Source: Dyadobacter jiangsuensis (GTDB taxonomy: Bacteria; Bacteroidota; Bacteroidia; Cytophagales; Spirosomataceae). From it: a DNA stretch of 32,784 bases. The DNA is taken from contig NZ_PYAS01000031.1 of assembly GCF_003014695.1 (NCBI RefSeq), positions 1 to 32,784 on the forward strand, written 5' to 3'. Below are positions 16,743 to 23,944 of this stretch, piece by piece. The translations under genes were made by a program, and so were the position numbers. How positions within the stretch are numbered: the stretch's first letter is position 1; each line of letters begins with the position of its first letter. The notes beneath the pieces were generated by a model that searched no databases, had not been told where the DNA came from, and saw nothing but the letters and a program-made list of their open reading frames with translations.

Positions 16743-17549
16743 ATGTACTGGCTTCGCTACCTGCTTAAAGAACCTTATCATGCCCTCGGCTCGGCTCGGA
16801 ACCGGGAATTTATGGCGTTGCTACTCAAATACGGCAACCGTGCCCGTTACAAGCTCACGGATGTGGCATTCGGCGGATTCAAACTGAAAGTGCCTGATAC
16901 CATGTCGTTCCTTTGGCAGCATAAGGAGATATTTGCAGACGAGTTCTACTACTTTGAAACTACGCAATCCCAGCCCGTCATTTTCGACTGCGGCGCGAAT
17001 ATTGGAATGAGCGTTCTGTATTTCAAAAAGCTGTTTCCCAAAGCCAGGGTACTTGCATTCGAAGCAGAGCCGACCATTGCCTCGTTGCTGCGACAGAACC
17101 TTGAAAGCAATGGCGTAAACGATGTCGAGATCGTTGATAAGGCTGTTTGGGTTGATGAAAACGGCATTTGGTTCGGCAGCGAATCGGCGGATTCCTCTTC
17201 CATTTATTCAACCGCACAAAAGCGAAAAATCGATTCAATCCGCCTGAAAGACTATCTGGAAAAAGAAAGCCGGATTGACTTCCTGAAAATCGACATTGAA
17301 GGAGCTGAAATAGATGTACTGCATGATTGCCGGGGCTCGCTTGCGCATGTGCAGAACCTTTTCGTGGAATTCCACTCCTACATCGGCAATGCGCAAGGCT
17401 TGGCGGATGTGGTGAAAGTTTTTGAAGAAAACGGTTTCCGCTATTACGTGGATACGAACCAACACCGGCTCCGGCCGTTTGTGAACCATCGCTATCGCGG
17501 TAACGATGTAATGGATTTGCAATTGAACATCTTCGGCTGGCGGGAATAG
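16743..17549 (+). CDS. Second FkbM-family methyltransferase
   Basis: The 268-residue protein has motif I VIFDCGANIGMS (79-90), AFEAEP (about 104-109) and LKIDIEGAEIDVL (about 183-195), the FkbM hallmark. It is probably an O-methyltransferase decorating the glycan. It is translated from the same message as the preceding glycosyltransferase (12-bp gap) and ends 7 bp from the convergent dehydrogenase gene. The differences from the first FkbM gene suggest separate acquisition and not a local duplication. Confidence 0.85.
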   Translation: MYWLRYLLKEPYHALGSARNREFMALLLKYGNRARYKLTDVAFGGFKLKVPDTMSFLWQHKEIFADEFYYFETTQSQPVIFDCGANIGMSVLYFKKLFPKARVLAFEAEPTIASLLRQNLESNGVNDVEIVDKAVWVDENGIWFGSESADSSSIYSTAQKRKIDSIRLKDYLEKESRIDFLKIDIEGAEIDVLHDCRGSLAHVQNLFVEFHSYIGNAQGLADVVKVFEENGFRYYVDTNQHRLRPFVNHRYRGNDVMDLQLNIFGWRE

Positions 17550-17556
17550 GCAGCCG

Positions 17557-18822
17557 TCAGAGCCTTGAATCGACCATGTCCTGTGGTAATACCGATTTCA
17601 AATCGAATATCACCGAATCTTGCGCAGTAAACTCGCTGAATTCCATTGTTTTGAACTCCTGATGTGCCACGGCCAGGATAACCGCCTCGTAGGTACCCGC
17701 AGGTTTGTCGAGCAGTGTAATATTGTATTCTCCCAATACCTGTTCGCCCGATGCCCATGGATCGTATACTTCCACGCGCATACCAAAATCGGTCAGCTCG
17801 CGGTACACATCGATTACCCGCGTGTTGCGGATATCGGGGCAATTTTCCTTGAACGTAATACCGAGTATCAGCACGCGGCTTCCTTCGATCTTATGCCCTT
17901 TACGGATCATGAGCTTCACGAGCTTGTTGGCCACAAATACACCCATCATATCATTTACCCTGCGGCCGGAGAGAATTACCTGCGGATAATACCCGAGCGA
18001 CTCCGCCTTATAGACCAGGTAATAGGGATCGACGCCAATGCAATGCCCGCCGACGAGCCCCGGTTTGTATTTCAGGAAATTCCACTTCGTAGCAGCCGCT
18101 TCCAGCACTTCGGTGGTATCGACATTCATCCGGTCGAAAATCAATGCCAGTTCATTTACAAACGAGATATTCACGTCCCGCTGCGCATTTTCAATGGCTT
18201 TCGACGCCTCCGCTACCTTAATGCTCGATGCCAGATGCGTGCCCGCATCGATCACCGATGCGTACAGACTATCGACGAAGCGAGCCGTTTCCGGCGTTGA
18301 GCCCGACGTTACTTTTTTGATTTTTGTGAAAGTATTGACCTTGTCCCCCGGGTTGATGCGCTCCGGCGAATAGCCGCAGAAAAAATCTTCGTTGAATTTC
18401 AAGCCGCTTTCACGTTCCAGCACCGGCACGCAATCGTCTTCGGTACAGCCAGGATAAACCGTCGATTCATAGATTACCACGTCGCCCTTTTTCAGCATTT
18501 GCCCGATCATCCCGCTGGCTCTCAGCAGATGGATAAGGTTAGGCTTTTTATAATGATCAACGGGCGTGGGGACGGTTACTATAAACACGTTACACTCTTT
18601 CAAAGCCGCTTCATCCCACGAAAATGCGAGGTTAACAGCCTCCCGTAAATCCTGACGCGATATTTCCTTGGTCGTGTCATAAGCATCTTTCAGCTCCTGA
18701 ATTCGCCTCTTGTTGATGTCGAAGCCGGTTACTCGGTACTTTTTACTAAAAGCCACGGCCAGCGGCAAACCGACATAACCAAGTCCGATAACGGCAATTC
18801 TGACATCTGATCCGGGTAACAT
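17557..18822 (-). CDS. tviB: TviB-like UDP-N-acetylglucosamine 6-dehydrogenase
   Basis: The 421-residue enzyme has an N-terminal Rossmann motif GLGYVG (13-18), VPTPVD (84-89), ESTVYPGCTEDDC (119-131), YSPERINPGD (151-160) and the catalytic Cys261 in GGHCIGVDPYY. The central NWNFL-type region and the C-terminal FKENCPDIRNTR stretch follow. From memory, the match runs along the whole length of Salmonella TviB (Vi antigen) and WbpO-type enzymes, more so than WecC. It oxidises C6 of UDP-GlcNAc (or UDP-GalNAc) with two NAD+ to the uronic acid. The Vi partner TviC (4-epimerase) is absent; the cluster instead has a 2-epimerase. It is transcribed alone from the 135-bp region shared with the ORF6N gene. 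Confidence 0.9.
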   Translation of the reverse strand: MLPGSDVRIAVIGLGYVGLPLAVAFSKKYRVTGFDINKRRIQELKDAYDTTKEISRQDLREAVNLAFSWDEAALKECNVFIVTVPTPVDHYKKPNLIHLLRASGMIGQMLKKGDVVIYESTVYPGCTEDDCVPVLERESGLKFNEDFFCGYSPERINPGDKVNTFTKIKKVTSGSTPETARFVDSLYASVIDAGTHLASSIKVAEASKAIENAQRDVNISFVNELALIFDRMNVDTTEVLEAAATKWNFLKYKPGLVGGHCIGVDPYYLVYKAESLGYYPQVILSGRRVNDMMGVFVANKLVKLMIRKGHKIEGSRVLILGITFKENCPDIRNTRVIDVYRELTDFGMRVEVYDPWASGEQVLGEYNITLLDKPAGTYEAVILAVAHQEFKTMEFSEFTAQDSVIFDLKSVLPQDMVDSRL

Positions 18823-18921
18823 GGGAGGTACTTCATTGAATGTTCGGCCATAAAACTAGGCATATTTCAGCCCACCAAAAAATTATCGCCGAATGCGTGA
18901 CCAAAGTGAAATGTGAGCGTA

Positions 18922-18953
18922 TTGGAATAAAGTGGTCACTCCAAATAGTCTTG
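18922..18953 (+). promoter_or_regulatory. Putative promoter of ORF6N gene
   Basis: TTG (18922-18924), a 21-bp spacer and TAGTCTTG (18946-18953, one mismatch) end only 4 bp before the ATG at 18958, so the mRNA would have almost no leader. Confidence 0.4.
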
Positions 18954-18957
18954 AAAA

Positions 18958-19467
18958 ATGGATCTACTGGTTATTCAAAACAAAGTGTTTACCATTCGCG
19001 GATGCAAGGTCATGCTGGACTTTGATCTCGCAGAATTGTATGAAATTGAAACAAGAACATTAAAACAGGCCGTCAGGCGTAACATTGAGCGTTTCCCCGA
19101 CGACTTCATGTTTGAACTAACTTCGGACGAACTTGCATCTTTAAGATCACAAATTGTGATCTTAAAGAAAGGCAGAGGTAGCCACGTAAAGTATCTGCCT
19201 TTCGCTTTTACAGAACAGGGTGTCGCAATGCTGTCAAGTGTATTGAACAGCTACAAGGCTATACAGGTATACATCACAATCATGCGGGCATTTGTAAACA
19301 TCCGTCAGCACTATCTTGATTCAAAGGAACTTAGAGATCGGATCGAGAAACTGGAAGATGAAATGCAGGTAAAATTCAACGACATCCATCAGGCACTTAG
19401 TTACCTCCTTGCACCGCCTCAGAAGGAAAGAAGATCGGTTGGTTTCAAACAGAAGTCAGCAAAATAG
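18958..19467 (+). CDS. ORF6N-domain protein (phage-antirepressor-like)
   Basis: The 169-residue protein has an ORF6N domain over about residues 4-95: TIRGCKVMLDFDLAELYEIE, then TLKQAVRRNIERFPDDFMFEL, SLRSQIVILKKG and YLPFAFTEQGVAMLSSVLNS. A short predicted coiled coil (about 120-145) and the family-typical basic end RRSVGFK follow. ORF6N is a DNA-binding-related domain found in phage antirepressors and in many stand-alone Bacteroidota genes of unknown role. It is a lone gene in a glycan cluster. Hand counting gives about 41% GC over 18961-19200, clearly below neighbours, which suggests transfer. Codons 60-70 form a perfect palindrome (see 19138-19168). No toxin partner, integrase or phage gene is adjacent. 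Confidence 0.88.
   Translation: MDLLVIQNKVFTIRGCKVMLDFDLAELYEIETRTLKQAVRRNIERFPDDFMFELTSDELASLRSQIVILKKGRGSHVKYLPFAFTEQGVAMLSSVLNSYKAIQVYITIMRAFVNIRQHYLDSKELRDRIEKLEDEMQVKFNDIHQALSYLLAPPQKERRSVGFKQKSAK
19138..19168. repeat. Perfect 31-nt palindrome inside ORF6N coding sequence
   Basis: Left arm TCTTTAAGATCACAA (19138-19152), central A (19153) and exact reverse complement 19154-19168. It encodes the family-conserved segment S-L-R-S-Q-I-V-I-L-K-K. The same palindrome with paired changes recurs at 19491-19523. Confidence 0.97.
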
Positions 19468-19490
19468 CATGTTCCCAAGTGAAGTGTTCC

Positions 19491-19523
19491 TTCTCTAAGG
19501 TCACAAATTGTGACCTTAGAGAA
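19491..19523. repeat. Second perfect palindrome, 33 nt, after ORF6N stop
   Basis: Left arm TTCTCTAAGGTCACAA (19491-19506), central A (19507) and exact reverse complement 19508-19523. Over the 15 nt shared with the first palindrome each arm differs at two sites, and both differences are matched on the opposite arm. It lies 23 bp after the ORF6N stop and 24 bp before the stop of the convergent methyltransferase. No T-tract follows in either direction, so it is not a standard intrinsic terminator. Confidence 0.97.
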
Positions 19524-19547
19524 AAATCAGAAGCCGTTATACCAAAC

Positions 19548-20456
19548 TCAATGTGCGTAAGGATTCGGTGGGAAGATATGCACCTGAAAACCCTCCTGCT
19601 GCATCGCTTTCATAACCTGCTCGGAAGGCAGCTTCTTGAAAATAACGGCGCACAGGACCTGCGAAGGCATTAGCGAAGCTTTCACCAGGAAATTATGGAA
19701 TGCAAGTTTTCTCTTGATTTTCCGAAACGCCGGCGAAGAATCGTCAGCCTTTTCGCGTCCATAGGATGGGTGGTAATAATTATTGTTGATACCCCTAAAA
19801 GCGACTGCCGGTAAGCCGATCCCATTCGCAAGCTTGTCCATTTCACGCTCCGACAGCTTGAAAACGTAGTTTCCCACGGTTTCGAATGAGTACCTGTTTT
19901 TCCAATACTTCTGCAAGGCTTTGGTATCGAAGCGGTCGAAAATATTCCTTAATGCTAACAAAAACGGCATTTTCGAGATCGGATCGTGGGGCTCGACCAA
20001 AATCACCGCCTCGCGAGCAACCCGCAGCATCTCGTACACGCCCAGGTACGGGCGCGGGAAGTGGTGGTATGCCTCTTTGCAAAAAACATAATCGAAGCTA
20101 TTGTCGGCAAACGTCAAATGCTCCACATTTTCGACGGCATACTTGTCAATGAACCCTCTTTCCTTCGACAAGGGCAAAAAGGTGCCGGCAATATCACTCG
20201 CAGTAGAATCCAGCCCTTTTTTGAAAAAATGATTCGCATCGAAACCATAACCGTCCCCCACCGTCAGCCATGATTTCTTTTCGTTCACAAACGGATCCGT
20301 CAGATCCAGCATGCGCTTGTGAATCCAATGGTTAATAGTCTGATTTGCATTATCGTACTCCCACTGCTCGATGACCTTGTTCTTCGCCTCCTGAGTCCCA
20401 AATTGCAACTCATACCATTCCGAATGCGCCTCGTGGCTTCGTTTTTCGCTTGACAT
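19548..20456 (-). CDS. Class I SAM-dependent methyltransferase
   Basis: The 302-residue protein has a motif-I-like segment WLTVGDGYGFDANHF (63-77), in which the usual Glu/Asp-x-Gly pattern appears as VGDGYG. It also has VENVEHLTFADNSFDYVFC and the Methyltransf_11-type post-motif EAYHHFPRP. The N-terminus (1-60) is helical and charged. Likely target is a sugar or lipid-linked intermediate of the surrounding glycan pathway, but the acceptor is not evident. It is transcribed alone, divergent from the GT4 gene. Its 3' end approaches the second ORF6N palindrome closely. Confidence 0.8.
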   Translation of the reverse strand: MSSEKRSHEAHSEWYELQFGTQEAKNKVIEQWEYDNANQTINHWIHKRMLDLTDPFVNEKKSWLTVGDGYGFDANHFFKKGLDSTASDIAGTFLPLSKERGFIDKYAVENVEHLTFADNSFDYVFCKEAYHHFPRPYLGVYEMLRVAREAVILVEPHDPISKMPFLLALRNIFDRFDTKALQKYWKNRYSFETVGNYVFKLSEREMDKLANGIGLPAVAFRGINNNYYHPSYGREKADDSSPAFRKIKRKLAFHNFLVKASLMPSQVLCAVIFKKLPSEQVMKAMQQEGFQVHIFPPNPYAH

Positions 20457-20610
20457 CTTTCCGGTTTACTGATTTCGCGATAAAGATAGTTTCATCGAAT
20501 AAAAAAGTATTTAAAGGCAGAACTATTAATTTTACCCGGGCGGAATGCCGCATGGAAATGCTGCCTGAAACGAACATCCAGCCAAAACACGAATTATCGA
20601 TTGCGATCAA

Positions 20611-21855
20611 ATGGTGCTTCAACTAAGTACTTTTCATTGGGAAGGAGGAGCCGGGGTCGCTGCGGCGAGGTTGCACCAGGCGTTACGCAATTCCGGCGTC
20701 GATTCACACTTGATGGTTTCGGAAATATCCGGCTCTGGCCCGCAAACTACCGCATGGGCGGATAGCGCCTGGAAATCGAAAATGGCCTGGGGAAATTTTG
20801 TTATGGAAAGGCTAAGTTTTCTTCCCTATGAAAAGGACAAGTCAGTCCGTTTCGCCTTTTCTCCGGCTGCAATTGGGGTCGACATTGCCGATCACCCGCT
20901 CGTAAGGCAAGCCAGCGTCATTCATCTGCATTGGATCAATTTTGGATTCCTTTCCCTGAAATCGCTCGAAAAACTGTTTGCGCTCGGGAAGCCAATCGTC
21001 TGGACATTGCATGATATGTGGGCATTTACCGGCGGCTGCCATTACAACCGCGGTTGCGAGCGTTATCTTTCGCATTGCTGCTATTGTCCCTACCTCCGAA
21101 AACCCGGCGAATACGATATTGCATTTGCCCAATTCGAAAAGAAATGCAATCTCTTTCAAGGGGCTCCTGTAACATTCGTTTCTCCGAGCCGGTGGCTGGA
21201 TAACCTCGTTCAAAATGCTGCATTGACCAACGGCATGCCCTCGCAAGCAATCCCGAATTGCATCGATACCGAATTATTCAAACCCGGTAACCGCGACGAA
21301 GCGCGAAAAGCATTTGGACTACCCAAAGACAAAAAGCTGCTCCTTTTCGCCGGAGCCAACACGCAGGACCCGCGCAAAGGGTTTACCTATTTTCAGCAAG
21401 CCATGCACCATCCCGACCTGGCCGATGCCGAAGTAATGGTCCTTGGTAAGGGGAAAGCGGATGATTTCAAGGATATGCCCGTAAAAACGCATTTTCTCGG
21501 CAAGATCTCAGACACGAGCCAAATGGTGCAAGCCTATAATGCTGCGGACATGCTCATAGTCCCTTCCCTGGAAGATAACCTCCCGAACACGATTATGGAG
21601 GCCATGGCATGCGGCACGCCGGTTGTAGGATTTGATACGGGCGGTATCCCGGAAATGATAGACCATTGGAAAAACGGCTTCGTAGCCACGGCCAAATCTG
21701 CTGCTTCACTTTCCGAAGGCATTCAATGGATATTGAAATGCGATGCCGATGGCAGCCTTTCGGCAGACGCTCGTCGGAAGGTTCTGGAAAACTATTCGGA
21801 AGCGGTGGTGGCCAGGCAATACTCCCAACTTTATGACTCCCTGCTCCATGGATAA
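20611..21855 (+). CDS. Family 4 glycosyltransferase with cysteine-rich insert
   Basis: The 414-residue GT-B enzyme begins LQLSTFHWEGGAGVAAARL, the glycine-rich entry loop. It has HLHWINFGFLS (105-115) and an acceptor-side stretch HDMWAFTGGCHY (134-145). Five cysteines (143, 149, 156, 157, 159) cluster right after it. The donor-binding C-terminal domain has FAGANTQDPRKG, PSLEDNLPNTIMEAMACGTP and VVGFDTGG, the retaining GT4 EX7E-type pattern. I recall the HDMWxFTGGCH motif with a Cys cluster in WcaC-like colanic acid enzymes of other bacteria. Its stop overlaps the next gene start by 8 nt (ATGGATAA), so the two should be coupled in translation. Confidence 0.87.
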   Translation: MVLQLSTFHWEGGAGVAAARLHQALRNSGVDSHLMVSEISGSGPQTTAWADSAWKSKMAWGNFVMERLSFLPYEKDKSVRFAFSPAAIGVDIADHPLVRQASVIHLHWINFGFLSLKSLEKLFALGKPIVWTLHDMWAFTGGCHYNRGCERYLSHCCYCPYLRKPGEYDIAFAQFEKKCNLFQGAPVTFVSPSRWLDNLVQNAALTNGMPSQAIPNCIDTELFKPGNRDEARKAFGLPKDKKLLLFAGANTQDPRKGFTYFQQAMHHPDLADAEVMVLGKGKADDFKDMPVKTHFLGKISDTSQMVQAYNAADMLIVPSLEDNLPNTIMEAMACGTPVVGFDTGGIPEMIDHWKNGFVATAKSAASLSEGIQWILKCDADGSLSADARRKVLENYSEAVVARQYSQLYDSLLHG

Positions 21856-22624
21856 CAGCCCGCTGCTAACCATCATTACCGTTACTTTCCAGGCAGAAAA
21901 ATTCCTCGGGCGCACGCTGGATAGTGTGGAGAGGGCTCTTACGGGCGTGGAGAATCCGGCACAGTTGGAATACCTGATCATAGATGGTGGCTCCAAAGAT
22001 CAGACACTCGCCATCACGGAGAGGTACCCTTTCATCTCGAAAATCATATCCGAGAAAGACAAGGGCCTTTATGACGCCATGAACAAAGGCTTACAGCTTG
22101 CTTCGGGGAAATATGTCTGGTTTTTAAACGCGGGCGACGAGGCTTTTGATCGTGACACCCTACCCAGCCTTTTATCCGCGCTCAAATCAGGAGCGGCAGT
22201 ATTTTACAGCGATGCCATGATGGTCCGTGAGGACGGTACGGAAGTCGGCTTGCGAAGCCAGTTTACCCCTCACACTTTGCCCGAAAAACTGCGCTGGCAG
22301 GATTTCGCGTTAGGCATGAAAGTCTGCCACCAGGCATTTATAGCCAGAAAGGACATCGCTCCATTTTACGAATATGAGAATCTCAGTGCCGACATCGATT
22401 GGGAAATCGAATGCCTGAAACGGGCAGAAACTGTTCAATTGCTGCCGTTCACACTCTGTCGGTACCTGCTGGGCGGTCTATCAGTCAAAAACCATCGCCG
22501 ATCGCTCACCGACCGGTACAAAGTGCTCAGAAAACATTTCGGTCTTATACCAACACTGTTCAATCACCTGCGCATATTCTGGCGGGGATATTGGTTTGCG
22601 CGGAAAAACGGGAAATACTGGTAA
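21848..22624 (+). CDS. Family 2 glycosyltransferase, coupled to GT4 gene
   Basis: The 258-residue enzyme starts LLTIITVTFQAEKFLGRTL, then LEYLIIDGGSKDQT, a WFLNAGDEAFD metal-site region and DIDWEIECLKRAE, the pattern of WcaA/WfgS-like GT2 proteins. An in-frame extension to 21743 exists, but it runs through the GT4 coding region and the family N-terminus begins at the ATG at 21848, which overlaps the GT4 stop. It probably adds the sugar after the GT4 product. Its stop lies 9 bp from the convergent DUF4302 gene. Confidence 0.87.
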   Translation: MDNSPLLTIITVTFQAEKFLGRTLDSVERALTGVENPAQLEYLIIDGGSKDQTLAITERYPFISKIISEKDKGLYDAMNKGLQLASGKYVWFLNAGDEAFDRDTLPSLLSALKSGAAVFYSDAMMVREDGTEVGLRSQFTPHTLPEKLRWQDFALGMKVCHQAFIARKDIAPFYEYENLSADIDWEIECLKRAETVQLLPFTLCRYLLGGLSVKNHRRSLTDRYKVLRKHFGLIPTLFNHLRIFWRGYWFARKNGKYW

Positions 22625-22633
22625 GCAAACCCG

Positions 22634-23938
22634 TTACTCCCAGGTAATCCACGACTTCGCATCCTTGGCACTTACCATGTCATACGTTTCATCCGACGTC
22701 TGAATCAGGTAAAAACCACTGGGATCGTAAAGCAACTTCGCGGATTCAGCAGCTGCTCCGCCCGCCGGGATCGTACCGTACGTGCCCGCTGGCGAAAATA
22801 TTGCCCGCCCGTCAGCCGTAAATGTCGGTGGTTCCGGAGCATGTCCGTAGTCTAAGAATATACTCTTACCATCATAGAAAATAGGTGCAAACAAATCATT
22901 CCGGGCGCTTACGCCGGGCTGATAAACGTAAAACGCATATATCGATTCGTCCGATTTCAGATCGGCCACCTTGAATGCGTCATCCACTCCATTTACGTGG
23001 AATCCCTTCTCCGACCGCCAATCGCCACCCGATTCAATAGGGGTCTGCCACCACCTTTTTGATGCTGCCAGATCTACCGATATAGGTTTTATGGCGCTTA
23101 CGACTGCTCCCGTTGCTCCTCCTCCTGCGAAACCCAGCTGAGTCGTATTCGCATTCCAGGTAATGTTCGTAAATCCTGTGATCGTCTGTGAACCATTCAC
23201 CAGTGGAGATACGAACGCGACGCCCGCGGGGGTAAGATAGTAACTCGTGGTGAACGTTTTCGGCGTGCTTCCATTCAGCCAGGTAAGCTTAATTGTTCTG
23301 GAATTTTGATCAACCGTGATTTCGTAGGTGTTCGCTCCGAGCGTGACGCGCTTGAAGTAAGGTATGTATTTGGCAATGTTATTAAACAGCAACGCCTTGG
23401 CCAGGTCGCCATTCGTGTACGCGGTCGCCTGTGCCTGGGTGGCTTTCGTAAGCACCAGACGGCTCTGGTTTTTACGGCCAACGAATGCCATCCTATCCGC
23501 TGTCAGGGAATCGCCGAAAATGCTGAATTCGAAATCGGATTTAAGGCCTTCGCCAAGTTCGCCGCCATTCACCGCTTTATCCGGGTCCGCCAGCACGTGC
23601 AGGTAAGAGTAAGTATCAAATATCAATGAAGGTGTTTGCATGGCCTTTAACCGATAGCTGCTCTCCTTCGATTTGGCAGCCGAGGCATCCGAAAAATCGG
23701 AGTACATGGTTACCCGGTTTTTATCATCAAATTTGAAATAAAACCCGTAGCTACCTCCTCCACCCGGATAAATCACCGCATTCCAGCCGTAAGGTGCCTC
23801 CACCAGCTGCTTTTCATAGGAAGCCAATGCAGCATTCAACCGCACGTCCGCAGATTCTTCAAAAACCGTATCGTCTTTGTTTTCGCAGGAGAAGAAAACG
23901 GTAGTCAGGAACAACAGGTATAAAAATGATCTCTTCAT
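22634..23938 (-). CDS. DUF4302 lipoprotein of SusCD-type locus
   Basis: The 434-residue protein has a lipoprotein signal with the lipidated Cys18 (VFFSC). Near the mature start comes ADVRLNAALASYEKQL followed by APYGWNAVIYPGGGG, which I recognise as the DUF4302 pattern. DUF4302 proteins are surface lipoproteins usually encoded beside a SusC/SusD pair and an HExxH lipoprotein; their job is unknown but likely substrate binding at the outer membrane. It is last of four minus-strand genes (6-bp gap), and no clear terminator was seen in the 9 bp before the convergent glycosyltransferase stop. Confidence 0.82.
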   Translation of the reverse strand: MKRSFLYLLFLTTVFFSCENKDDTVFEESADVRLNAALASYEKQLVEAPYGWNAVIYPGGGGSYGFYFKFDDKNRVTMYSDFSDASAAKSKESSYRLKAMQTPSLIFDTYSYLHVLADPDKAVNGGELGEGLKSDFEFSIFGDSLTADRMAFVGRKNQSRLVLTKATQAQATAYTNGDLAKALLFNNIAKYIPYFKRVTLGANTYEITVDQNSRTIKLTWLNGSTPKTFTTSYYLTPAGVAFVSPLVNGSQTITGFTNITWNANTTQLGFAGGGATGAVVSAIKPISVDLAASKRWWQTPIESGGDWRSEKGFHVNGVDDAFKVADLKSDESIYAFYVYQPGVSARNDLFAPIFYDGKSIFLDYGHAPEPPTFTADGRAIFSPAGTYGTIPAGGAAAESAKLLYDPSGFYLIQTSDETYDMVSAKDAKSWITWE

Positions 23939-23944
23939 CTGCCA

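Noticed and set aside
19491..19523. Second palindrome as a rho-independent terminator or CRP site
   Set aside because: No T-tract follows it on either strand, and the CRP order TGTGA-N6-TCACA is reversed here (TCACA-N3-TGTGA).
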